Positions 50,346-63,202 of a stretch of 64,000 nucleotides of DNA are shown in pieces. Under the pieces are notes generated by a model. That model was not told the DNA's origin. It searched no databases and was given only the letters and a program-made list of their open reading frames with translations. Source of the DNA: Protula sp. h YS-2021 (taxonomy: Eukaryota > Annelida > Polychaeta > Sabellida > Serpulidae); contig OX457034.1 in the NCBI GenBank assembly GCA_949752745.1, positions 31,105,544 to 31,169,543 of the forward strand, in the 5' to 3' direction. The number at the start of each line of letters is the position of its first letter. The stretch's first letter is position 1. The position numbers and the translations under genes are program-made.

Positions 50346-50603
50346 GGTTTTGCCTGTAACACTTTGGTCCCTTTTTATTCTATATTGATATTGAATGTTT
50401 CAAGTCAAACCGTAAACAAGAAGAAAAAAGTGTAAGCAACGCCTGTTTTGAAAGATTTACAATTCAGCAATAAATGTTGCAATCACTCACTTTTTCCCAC
50501 ACCACAGTCCAATTCAGATGGGAAGGTATGTAGTTTATAAACAGGCTCGAGCATCCATACAGATAGTGCTGTGCAGGTTATGGCAGTAATACAGTTGGCT
50601 GAA

Positions 50604-50804
50604 AGTTGGCTCGGGAGTGCGAGGGCGTAAGCGTTCCGGTGTTCTTCGGGACCCGGTGGATCGAGCTGGAACTCGGCTGTAGAAAGGCGAAAGGCGGCGT
50701 AAAACCCGCCCGGTATGCCGAAGCCCCGCCACTGACCAATGCACACTGTGGTTGATCATTGACGGTGGCTGGGGTGGCCGTATATACGTCAGGCTTCTGG
50801 CAGC
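50604..50804. other. GC-rich island, L7
   Basis: 'gcgtaag' form (G at 50627). Confidence 0.75.
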
Positions 50805-53108
50805 AAGCCATAATATATGTCCTGCACTGCACGCTTCACTTTTTGTTTTTTTTTTATCTTTGATTATATTTTATTTTATCTAAGAGGTAGGTTATTGTTT
50901 CTATTTCATACAAAACTTATGCAAGATTTAATCATATTTTATTGCTGGTGCATGCACATAGAAGGCTCTAGAATATGCACAACAGTATTCCACACTCCTC
51001 TAGTATCCCTTGTTCAATGCTCTTTCAATCCAACTGGACAATCAAAAGCTGTGCGTCTCACACTTCTTGATCTCTCTCACACTGCTTGATCTCTTCAATC
51101 ATGGCATTCTACCTACGTCAGTTGCAGAGTTACTTCGGGATTGAAGGCACAGAGTACGATCGTTGTACCTTACTAAGATCGAGGATGTATATTCAGACAC
51201 CGTAATATCATACTGAACTTTACTTCAGGTTTTAAACAAATATTAAGTAGTCTTAAAACTGTTTGATTTTACATACACCGTTTATAAGAGAATGACATTG
51301 AAGCATTAACTTTGGCCATTTTTTCTATCTTAAACCATTTCAAAGAGAATAAAATACTCAGACAAAAGTACAGATGCTCAATAATCTTTCAGATCAAGGC
51401 AGATCGATGAACTTTCTAAAATACATAAACCTATTTTATTGCTAAACATTAAAATATCTGCAATAAAGAAAATTTTAATGGTTATAAAAGTAAGATTGTA
51501 ATGTGTGGATAAGTTTGTACAGTGTAGCTAAAGTGAAAAGGTGGTAGTAGAATTTGCAAAGTGGGGATACCTGCTTGACCTCTTCCGAGGATCATAATTT
51601 TAAAACTGATCTATGTGAAAATAAAAGAAGAAAGTTAATTTTCCTTGGAAAATAATAAAAAGTCAAATATATTGTACTTGCGATTGAAGAAAAATGGGCA
51701 CGGTTGGGGAGAGGAAGAGCAAAGGAAGACGGATGTATGTAAATGTCTTGAGTAATAATGTGAAATAGTGAAAGTGGTTAATTTGGTGGATAGGTTAAAT
51801 TTTGAAAGTGGAATATCTTTAAAAGTATTGGTGATAGAGAGACGGGGATTTGACGAGGTGATATGGCGAATATGAATTATGTATGATCCAGTAGTGTTTT
51901 TAGGCCAGTCTGAGCCCTTTAAATTGCACTTTTACAAAGGCAAAGTTTTCTACAAGCGAGTGTTAAATGAATGGTTTTAAGAACAGCGAGATAGTTTTTT
52001 TATAAATAGATTTGTCTATTTCTTAGTGATTGGATGAATGATCAGATCAGTCTTGGAAAAAACTTCACAATAACTATGTAACTGTTTGATATATTTTTTT
52101 AAAGTAAACCTTTGTAACCATATACATCCTTCATGTTACCAGTTACCAATACAAATATATGTAATGTAAGAAGCTACTAAATTTCAACTTACAATTTAGA
52201 TGTTTTCAGCATTTTATTTACAGTAGACTTTGTAAACCTAAAGAATTTAAATGTACTTCTATTTCCAGCCGAGTGTGAGATGTGAGAAATAATTCTGGGG
52301 TTACGGTATATACCGCCAACAACTGGAAAAATAAAAATAAATCAAGGGGTAATGTCATTGAATGTGTGATTTGTTTTAAGAACTACAAAAAGATGTATGT
52401 ATTCCATAGGTAAAAATTGTAATTTATTTCTGCATACAAACAATATGTATTTGCACCAATTATCAACTCTAAAGAAATCAGGTATTACACATATACCACC
52501 GACAAAAATGAAAATCCTGTGACTTTCTCAGTGAATTTGTGATATGGTTCAAGAGCTAGAAAGGAATGTATGTATACCTTTAGTAAAATTTGAACTTTAT
52601 TTCTGGATACAAGCAATCGGTAGCTGCAACAAGTATCAGCAGAAACAAATCACCAGAAAACATTGATGTAAAAATTCAAAGGTCCAATACATAATACGGC
52701 ATATCCTCGTCTCGGACATTTGTCGTTGTCATGTATCTGCGCCGTATGTCGAATTATGCTGACACAGTTGACGCCCCACTCTAGCGCTATTACTCTTATA
52801 TTTATGACTTCCTTAAAATCTAAGCGGTTATTGTTGCAAGATCAAAGATTTCAATTTAGTTCGTTCGTTGCATAGACTGCACATCCTAGCTTTTATTTTA
52901 GTGTTAATGCATGTTTAACTGGCCAGTCGTTAACTGGTCAACCGTCAATGATGGATAATGGATTTACAGACATGTCTTGTTATATTTTCCATGTTGATCA
53001 AACCAACACAGGTTAAACAAGACCCAAACAGTCTGAGAAATATGATAGATTCACAGCAGGTTATATACAATTCCAGTGACATTGAAAAATGGTGTGTAAA
53101 ATTACTGA

Positions 53109-53445
53109 TAGAGAATTGAATTGGATAGAGCATTGGTTCGGTAAGCCGAAGGTCCCGAGTTCGACTCCAGCTCGGGGCGGCATGCAGGGAATTGACATTT
53201 GCTCAAATTGCCTTGGCTAAGCAAATACAGTAGATAAGATCACCTATGAAGGAATTTAAAGTTGACGCCCACTTAGCGTTTCAGCCATCCCTTAAAAACA
53301 GTTTAGAAAGAAGTTAGTTTGGGCATCGTCCAATGACTTTCTTTATTTGAGTTGCCAAAGTCAATAAAATTATTTATTTTTAAACGATCAAAAGTTTCAG
53401 GGAGTGAACTCTGTAAAAAAAAAAAAAAAAAAAATAATAATAATA
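53109..53445 (+). mobile_element. Candidate SINE, copy in L8
   Basis: Same element; tail of 20 A plus three TAA (53415-53445). Confidence 0.4.
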
Positions 53446-53703
53446 GGTTTTGCCTGTAACACTTTGGTCCCTTTTTATTCTATATTGATATTGAATGTTT
53501 CAAGTCAAACCGTAAACAAGAAGAAAAAAGTGTAAGCAACGCCTGTTTTGAAAGATTTACAATTCAGCAATAAATGTTGCAATCACTCACTTTTTCCCAC
53601 ACCACAGTCCAATTCAGATGGGAAGGTATGTAGTTTATAAACAGGCTCGAGCATCCATACAGATAGTGCTGTGCAGGTTATGGCAGTAATACAGTTGGCT
53701 GAA

Positions 53704-53904
53704 AGTTGGCTCGGGAGTGCGAGGGCGTAAGCGTTCCGGTGTTCTTCGGGACCCGGTGGATCGAGCTGGAACTCGGCTGTAGAAAGGCGAAAGGCGGCGT
53801 AAAACCCGCCCGGTATGCCGAAGCCCCGCCACTGACCAATGCACACTGTGGTTGATCATTGACGGTGGCTGGGGTGGCCGTATATACGTCAGGCTTCTGG
53901 CAGC
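53704..53904. other. GC-rich island, L8
   Basis: 'gcgtaag' form (G at 53727). Confidence 0.75.
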
Positions 53905-56207
53905 AAGCCATAATATATGTCCTGCACTGCACGCTTCACTTTTTGTTTTTTTTTATCTTTGATTATATTTTATTTTATCTAAGAGGTAGGTTATTGTTTC
54001 TATTTCATACAAAACTTATGCAAGATTTAATCATATTTTATTGCTGGTGCATGCACATAGAAGGCTCTAGAATATGCACAACAGTATTCCACACTCCTCT
54101 AGTATCCCTTGTTCAATGCTCTTTCAATCCAACTGGACAATCAAAAGCTGTGCGTCTCACACTTCTTGATCTCTCTCACACTGCTTGATCTCTTCAATCA
54201 TGGCATTCTACCTACGTCAGTTGCAGAGTTACTTCGGGATTGAAGGCACAGAGTACGATCGTTGTACCTTACTAAGATCGAGGATGTATATTCAGACACC
54301 GTAATATCATACTGAACTTTACTTCAGGTTTTAAACAAATATTAAGTAGTCTTAAAACTGTTTGATTTTACATACACCGTTTATAAGAGAATGACATTGA
54401 AGCATTAACTTTGGCCATTTTTTCTATCTTAAACCATTTCAAAGAGAATAAAATACTCAGACAAAAGTACAGATGCTCAATAATCTTTCAGATCAAGGCA
54501 GATCGATGAACTTTCTAAAATACATAAACCTATTTTATTGCTAAACATTAAAATATCTGCAATAAAGAAAATTTTAATGGTTATAAAAGTAAGATTGTAA
54601 TGTGTGGATAAGTTTGTACAGTGTAGCTAAAGTGAAAAGGTGGTAGTAGAATTTGCAAAGTGGGGATACCTGCTTGACCTCTTCCGAGGATCATAATTTT
54701 AAAACTGATCTATGTGAAAATAAAAGAAGAAAGTTAATTTTCCTTGGAAAATAATAAAAAGTCAAATATATTGTACTTGCGATTGAAGAAAAATGGGCAC
54801 GGTTGGGGAGAGGAAGAGCAAAGGAAGACGGATGTATGTAAATGTCTTGAGTAATAATGTGAAATAGTGAAAGTGGTTAATTTGGTGGATAGGTTAAATT
54901 TTGAAAGTGGAATATCTTTAAAAGTATTGGTGATAGAGAGACGGGGATTTGACGAGGTGATATGGCGAATATGAATTATGTATGATCCAGTAGTGTTTTT
55001 AGGCCAGTCTGAGCCCTTTAAATTGCACTTTTACAAAGGCAAAGTTTTCTACAAGCGAGTGTTAAATGAATGGTTTTAAGAACAGCGAGATAGTTTTTTT
55101 ATAAATAGATTTGTCTATTTCTTAGTGATTGGATGAATGATCAGATCAGTCTTGGAAAAAACTTCACAATAACTATGTAACTGTTTGATATATTTTTTTA
55201 AAGTAAACCTTTGTAACCATATACATCCTTCATGTTACCAGTTACCAATACAAATATATGTAATGTAAGAAGCTACTAAATTTCAACTTACAATTTAGAT
55301 GTTTTCAGCATTTTATTTACAGTAGACTTTGTAAACCTAAAGAATTTAAATGTACTTCTATTTCCAGCCGAGTGTGAGATGTGAGAAATAATTCTGGGGT
55401 TACGGTATATACCGCCAACAACTGGAAAAATAAAAATAAATCAAGGGGTAATGTCATTGAATGTGTGATTTGTTTTAAGAACTACAAAAAGATGTATGTA
55501 TTCCATAGGTAAAAATTGTAATTTATTTCTGCATACAAACAATATGTATTTGCACCAATTATCAACTCTAAAGAAATCAGGTATTACACATATACCACCG
55601 ACAAAAATGAAAATCCTGTGACTTTCTCAGTGAATTTGTGATATGGTTCAAGAGCTAGAAAGGAATGTATGTATACCTTTAGTAAAATTTGAACTTTATT
55701 TCTGGATACAAGCAATCGGTAGCTGCAACAAGTATCAGCAGAAACAAATCACCAGAAAACATTGATGTAAAAATTCAAAGGTCCAGTACATAATACGGCA
55801 TATCCTCGTCTCGGACATTTGTCGTTGTCATGTATCTGCGCCGTATGTCGAATTATGCTGACACAGTTGACGCCCCACTCTAGCGCTATTACTCTTATAT
55901 TTATGACTTCCTTAAAATCTAAGCGGTTATTGTTGCAAGATCAAAGATTTCAATTTAGTTCGTTCGTTGCATAGACTGCACATCCTAGCTTTTATTTTAG
56001 TGTTAATGCATGTTTAACTGGCCAGTCGTTAACTGGTCAACCGTCAATGATGGATAATGGATTTACAGACATGTCTTGTTATATTTTCCATGTTGATCAA
56101 ACCAACACAGGTTAAACAAGACCCAAACAGTCTGAGAAATATGATAGATTCACAGCAGGTTATATACAATTCCAGTGACATTGAAAAATGGTGTGTAAAA
56201 TTACTGA

Positions 56208-56544
56208 TAGAGAATTGAATTGGATAGAGCATTGGTTCGGTAAGCCGAAGGTCCCGAGTTCGACTCCAGCTCGGGGCGGCATGCAGGGAATTGACATTTG
56301 CTCAAATTGCCTTGGCTAAGCAAATACAGTAGATAAGATCACCTATGAAGGAATTTAAAGTTGACGCCCACTTAGCGTTTCAGCCATCCCTTAAAAACAG
56401 TTTAGAAAGAAGTTAGTTTGGGCATCGTCCAATGACTTTCTTTATTTGAGTTGCCAAAGTCAATAAAATTATTTATTTTTAAACGATCAAAAGTTTCAGG
56501 GAGTGAACTCTGTAAAAAAAAAAAAAAAAAAAATAATAATAATA
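56208..56544 (+). mobile_element. Candidate SINE, copy in L9
   Basis: Same element; tail of 20 A plus three TAA (56514-56544). Confidence 0.4.
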
Positions 56545-56802
56545 GGTTTTGCCTGTAACACTTTGGTCCCTTTTTATTCTATATTGATATTGAATGTTTC
56601 AAGTCAAACCGTAAACAAGAAGAAAAAAGTGTAAGCAACGCCTGTTTTGAAAGATTTACAATTCAGCAATAAATGTTGCAATCACTCACTTTTTCCCACA
56701 CCACAGTCCAATTCAGATGGGAAGGTATGTAGTTTATAAACAGGCTCGAGCATCCATACAGATAGTGCTGTGCAGGTTATGGCAGTAATACAGTTGGCTG
56801 AA

Positions 56803-57003
56803 AGTTGGCTCGGGAGTGCGAGGGCGTAAGCGTTCCGGTGTTCTTCGGGACCCGGTGGATCGAGCTGGAACTCGGCTGTAGAAAGGCGAAAGGCGGCGTA
56901 AAACCCGCCCGGTATGCCGAAGCCCCGCCACTGACCAATGCACACTGTGGTTGATCATTGACGGTGGCTGGGGTGGCCGTATATACGTCAGGCTTCTGGC
57001 AGC
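56803..57003. other. GC-rich island, L9
   Basis: 'gcgtaag' form (G at 56826). Confidence 0.75.
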
Positions 57004-59306
57004 AAGCCATAATATATGTCCTGCACTGCACGCTTCACTTTTTGTTTTTTTTTATCTTTGATTATATTTTATTTTATCTAAGAGGTAGGTTATTGTTTCT
57101 ATTTCATACAAAACTTATGCAAGATTTAATCATATTTTATTGCTGGTGCATGCACATAGAAGGCTCTAGAATATGCACAACAGTATTCCACACTCCTCTA
57201 GTATCCCTTGTTCAATGCTCTTTCAATCCAACTGGACAATCAAAAGCTGTGCGTCTCACACTTCTTGATCTCTCTCACACTGCTTGATCTCTTCAATCAT
57301 GGCATTCTACCTACGTCAGTTGCAGAGTTACTTCGGGATTGAAGGCACAGAGTACGATCGTTGTACCTTACTAAGATCGAGGATGTATATTCAGACACCG
57401 TAATATCATACTGAACTTTACTTCAGGTTTTAAACAAATATTAAGTAGTCTTAAAACTGTTTGATTTTACATACACCGTTTATAAGAGAATGACATTGAA
57501 GCATTAACTTTGGCCATTTTTTCTATCTTAAACCATTTCAAAGAGAATAAAATACTCAGACAAAAGTACAGATGCTCAATAATCTTTCAGATCAAGGCAG
57601 ATCGATGAACTTTCTAAAATACATAAACCTATTTTATTGCTAAACATTAAAATATCTGCAATAAAGAAAATTTTAATGGTTATAAAAGTAAGATTGTAAT
57701 GTGTGGATAAGTTTGTACAGTGTAGCTAAAGTGAAAAGGTGGTAGTAGAATTTGCAAAGTGGGGATACCTGCTTGACCTCTTCCGAGGATCATAATTTTA
57801 AAACTGATCTATGTGAAAATAAAAGAAGAAAGTTAATTTTCCTTGGAAAATAATAAAAAGTCAAATATATTGTACTTGCGATTGAAGAAAAATGGGCACG
57901 GTTGGGGAGAGGAAGAGCAAAGGAAGACGGATGTATGTAAATGTCTTGAGTAATAATGTGAAATAGTGAAAGTGGTTAATTTGGTGGATAGGTTAAATTT
58001 TGAAAGTGGAATATCTTTAAAAGTATTGGTGATAGAGAGACGGGGATTTGACGAGGTGATATGGCGAATATGAATTATGTATGATCCAGTAGTGTTTTTA
58101 GGCCAGTCTGAGCCCTTTAAATTGCACTTTTACAAAGGCAAAGTTTTCTACAAGCGAGTGTTAAATGAATGGTTTTAAGAACAGCGAGATAGTTTTTTTA
58201 TAAATAGATTTGTCTATTTCTTAGTGATTGGATGAATGATCAGATCAGTCTTGGAAAAAACTTCACAATAACTATGTAACTGTTTGATATATTTTTTTAA
58301 AGTAAACCTTTGTAACCATATACATCCTTCATGTTACCAGTTACCAATACAAATATATGTAATGTAAGAAGCTACTAAATTTCAACTTACAATTTAGATG
58401 TTTTCAGCATTTTATTTACAGTAGACTTTGTAAACCTAAAGAATTTAAATGTACTTCTATTTCCAGCCGAGTGTGAGATGTGAGAAATAATTCTGGGGTT
58501 ACGGTATATACCGCCAACAACTGGAAAAATAAAAATAAATCAAGGGGTAATGTCATTGAATGTGTGATTTGTTTTAAGAACTACAAAAAGATGTATGTAT
58601 TCCATAGGTAAAAATTGTAATTTATTTCTGCATACAAACAATATGTATTTGCACCAATTATCAACTCTAAAGAAATCAGGTATTACACATATACCACCGA
58701 CAAAAATGAAAATCCTGTGACTTTCTCAGTGAATTTGTGATATGGTTCAAGAGCTAGAAAGGAATGTATGTATACCTTTAGTAAAATTTGAACTTTATTT
58801 CTGGATACAAGCAATCGGTAGCTGCAACAAGTATCAGCAGAAACAAATCACCAGAAAACATTGATGTAAAAATTCAAAGGTCCAGTACATAATACGGCAT
58901 ATCCTCGTCTCGGACATTTGTCGTTGTCATGTATCTGCGCCGTATGTCGAATTATGCTGACACAGTTGACGCCCCACTCTAGCGCTATTACTCTTATATT
59001 TATGACTTCCTTAAAATCTAAGCGGTTATTGTTGCAAGATCAAAGATTTCAATTTAGTTCGTTCGTTGCATAGACTGCACATCCTAGCTTTTATTTTAGT
59101 GTTAATGCATGTTTAACTGGCCAGTCGTTAACTGGTCAACCGTCAATGATGGATAATGGATTTACAGACATGTCTTGTTATATTTTCCATGTTGATCAAA
59201 CCAACACAGGTTAAACAAGACCCAAACAGTCTGAGAAATATGATAGATTCACAGCAGGTTATATACAATTCCAGTGACATTGAAAAATGGTGTGTAAAAT
59301 TACTGA

Positions 59307-59643
59307 TAGAGAATTGAATTGGATAGAGCATTGGTTCGGTAAGCCGAAGGTCCCGAGTTCGACTCCAGCTCGGGGCGGCATGCAGGGAATTGACATTTGC
59401 TCAAATTGCCTTGGCTAAGCAAATACAGTAGATAAGATCACCTATGAAGGAATTTAAAGTTGACGCCCACTTAGCGTTTCAGCCATCCCTTAAAAACAGT
59501 TTAGAAAGAAGTTAGTTTGGGCATCGTCCAATGACTTTCTTTATTTGAGTTGCCAAAGTCAATAAAATTATTTATTTTTAAACGATCAAAAGTTTCAGGG
59601 AGTGAACTCTGTAAAAAAAAAAAAAAAAAAAATAATAATAATA
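59307..59643 (+). mobile_element. Candidate SINE, copy in L10
   Basis: Same element; tail of 20 A plus three TAA (59613-59643). Confidence 0.4.
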
Positions 59644-59901
59644 GGTTTTGCCTGTAACACTTTGGTCCCTTTTTATTCTATATTGATATTGAATGTTTCA
59701 AGTCAAACCGTAAACAAGAAGAAAAAAGTGTAAGCAACGCCTGTTTTGAAAGATTTACAATTCAGCAATAAATGTTGCAATCACTCACTTTTTCCCACAC
59801 CACAGTCCAATTCAGATGGGAAGGTATGTAGTTTATAAACAGGCTCGAGCATCCATACAGATAGTGCTGTGCAGGTTATGGCAGTAATACAGTTGGCTGA
59901 A

Positions 59902-60102
59902 AGTTGGCTCGGGAGTGCGAGGGCGTAAGCGTTCCGGTGTTCTTCGGGACCCGGTGGATCGAGCTGGAACTCGGCTGTAGAAAGGCGAAAGGCGGCGTAA
60001 AACCCGCCCGGTATGCCGAAGCCCCGCCACTGACCAATGCACACTGTGGTTGATCATTGACGGTGGCTGGGGTGGCCGTATATACGTCAGGCTTCTGGCA
60101 GC
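59902..60102. other. GC-rich island, L10
   Basis: 'gcgtaag' form (G at 59925). Confidence 0.75.
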
Positions 60103-62406
60103 AAGCCATAATATATGTCCTGCACTGCACGCTTCACTTTTTGTTTTTTTTTTATCTTTGATTATATTTTATTTTATCTAAGAGGTAGGTTATTGTTTCT
60201 ATTTCATACAAAACTTATGCAAGATTTAATCATATTTTATTGCTGGTGCATGCACATAGAAGGCTCTAGAATATGCACAACAGTATTCCACACTCCTCTA
60301 GTATCCCTTGTTCAATGCTCTTTCAATCCAACTGGACAATCAAAAGCTGTGCGTCTCACACTTCTTGATCTCTCTCACACTGCTTGATCTCTTCAATCAT
60401 GGCATTCTACCTACGTCAGTTGCAGAGTTACTTCGGGATTGAAGGCACAGAGTACGATCGTTGTACCTTACTAAGATCGAGGATGTATATTCAGACACCG
60501 TAATATCATACTGAACTTTACTTCAGGTTTTAAACAAATATTAAGTAGTCTTAAAACTGTTTGATTTTACATACACCGTTTATAAGAGAATGACATTGAA
60601 GCATTAACTTTGGCCATTTTTTCTATCTTAAACCATTTCAAAGAGAATAAAATACTCAGACAAAAGTACAGATGCTCAATAATCTTTCAGATCAAGGCAG
60701 ATCGATGAACTTTCTAAAATACATAAACCTATTTTATTGCTAAACATTAAAATATCTGCAATAAAGAAAATTTTAATGGTTATAAAAGTAAGATTGTAAT
60801 GTGTGGATAAGTTTGTACAGTGTAGCTAAAGTGAAAAGGTGGTAGTAGAATTTGCAAAGTGGGGATACCTGCTTGACCTCTTCCGAGGATCATAATTTTA
60901 AAACTGATCTATGTGAAAATAAAAGAAGAAAGTTAATTTTCCTTGGAAAATAATAAAAAGTCAAATATATTGTACTTGCGATTGAAGAAAAATGGGCACG
61001 GTTGGGGAGAGGAAGAGCAAAGGAAGACGGATGTATGTAAATGTCTTGAGTAATAATGTGAAATAGTGAAAGTGGTTAATTTGGTGGATAGGTTAAATTT
61101 TGAAAGTGGAATATCTTTAAAAGTATTGGTGATAGAGAGACGGGGATTTGACGAGGTGATATGGCGAATATGAATTATGTATGATCCAGTAGTGTTTTTA
61201 GGCCAGTCTGAGCCCTTTAAATTGCACTTTTACAAAGGCAAAGTTTTCTACAAGCGAGTGTTAAATGAATGGTTTTAAGAACAGCGAGATAGTTTTTTTA
61301 TAAATAGATTTGTCTATTTCTTAGTGATTGGATGAATGATCAGATCAGTCTTGGAAAAAACTTCACAATAACTATGTAACTGTTTGATATATTTTTTTAA
61401 AGTAAACCTTTGTAACCATATACATCCTTCATGTTACCAGTTACCAATACAAATATATGTAATGTAAGAAGCTACTAAATTTCAACTTACAATTTAGATG
61501 TTTTCAGCATTTTATTTACAGTAGACTTTGTAAACCTAAAGAATTTAAATGTACTTCTATTTCCAGCCGAGTGTGAGATGTGAGAAATAATTCTGGGGTT
61601 ACGGTATATACCGCCAACAACTGGAAAAATAAAAATAAATCAAGGGGTAATGTCATTGAATGTGTGATTTGTTTTAAGAACTACAAAAAGATGTATGTAT
61701 TCCATAGGTAAAAATTGTAATTTATTTCTGCATACAAACAATATGTATTTGCACCAATTATCAACTCTAAAGAAATCAGGTATTACACATATACCACCGA
61801 CAAAAATGAAAATCCTGTGACTTTCTCAGTGAATTTGTGATATGGTTCAAGAGCTAGAAAGGAATGTATGTATACCTTTAGTAAAATTTGAACTTTATTT
61901 CTGGATACAAGCAATCGGTAGCTGCAACAAGTATCAGCAGAAACAAATCACCAGAAAACATTGATGTAAAAATTCAAAGGTCCAGTACATAATACGGCAT
62001 ATCCTCGTCTCGGACATTTGTCGTTGTCATGTATCTGCGCCGTATGTCGAATTATGCTGACACAGTTGACGCCCCACTCTAGCGCTATTACTCTTATATT
62101 TATGACTTCCTTAAAATCTAAGCGGTTATTGTTGCAAGATCAAAGATTTCAATTTAGTTCGTTCGTTGCATAGACTGCACATCCTAGCTTTTATTTTAGT
62201 GTTAATGCATGTTTAACTGGCCAGTCGTTAACTGGTCAACCGTCAATGATGGATAATGGATTTACAGACATGTCTTGTTATATTTTCCATGTTGATCAAA
62301 CCAACACAGGTTAAACAAGACCCAAACAGTCTGAGAAATATGATAGATTCACAGCAGGTTATATACAATTCCAGTGACATTGAAAAATGGTGTGTAAAAT
62401 TACTGA

Positions 62407-62743
62407 TAGAGAATTGAATTGGATAGAGCATTGGTTCGGTAAGCCGAAGGTCCCGAGTTCGACTCCAGCTCGGGGCGGCATGCAGGGAATTGACATTTGC
62501 TCAAATTGCCTTGGCTAAGCAAATACAGTAGATAAGATCACCTATGAAGGAATTTAAAGTTGACGCCCACTTAGCGTTTCAGCCATCCCTTAAAAACAGT
62601 TTAGAAAGAAGTTAGTTTGGGCATCGTCCAATGACTTTCTTTATTTGAGTTGCCAAAGTCAATAAAATTATTTATTTTTAAACGATCAAAAGTTTCAGGG
62701 AGTGAACTCTGTAAAAAAAAAAAAAAAAAAAATAATAATAATA
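62407..62743 (+). mobile_element. Candidate SINE, copy in L11
   Basis: Same element; tail of 20 A plus three TAA (62713-62743). Confidence 0.4.
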
Positions 62744-63001
62744 GGTTTTGCCTGTAACACTTTGGTCCCTTTTTATTCTATATTGATATTGAATGTTTCA
62801 AGTCAAACCGTAAACAAGAAGAAAAAAGTGTAAGCAACGCCTGTTTTGAAAGATTTACAATTCAGCAATAAATGTTGCAATCACTCACTTTTTCCCACAC
62901 CACAGTCCAATTCAGATGGGAAGGTATGTAGTTTATAAACAGGCTCGAGCATCCATACAGATAGTGCTGTGCAGGTTATGGCAGTAATACAGTTGGCTGA
63001 A

Positions 63002-63202
63002 AGTTGGCTCGGGAGTGCGAGGGCGTAAGCGTTCCGGTGTTCTTCGGGACCCGGTGGATCGAGCTGGAACTCGGCTGTAGAAAGGCGAAAGGCGGCGTAA
63101 AACCCGCCCGGTATGCCGAAGCCCCGCCACTGACCAATGCACACTGTGGTTGATCATTGACGGTGGCTGGGGTGGCCGTATATACGTCAGGCTTCTGGCA
63201 GC
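63002..63202. other. GC-rich island, L11
   Basis: 'gcgtaag' form (G at 63025). Confidence 0.75.

Larger units (their letters stand above)
49965..53066 (+). repeat. Long unit L7
   Basis: 3102 bp. Switches to 'gcgtaag' and 'aacagtttag'. Private 'ggtccaatac' near 52681 where other copies have 'ggtccagtac'. Confidence 0.95.
53067..56165 (+). repeat. Long unit L8
   Basis: 3099 bp. Same type as L7 without its private change; T run of 9, A run of 20. Confidence 0.95.
56166..59264 (+). repeat. Long unit L9
   Basis: 3099 bp. Indistinguishable from L8 by eye, including the 9-nt T run. Confidence 0.95.
59265..62364 (+). repeat. Long unit L10
   Basis: 3100 bp. As L8 and L9 but with a 10-nt T run. Confidence 0.95.
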
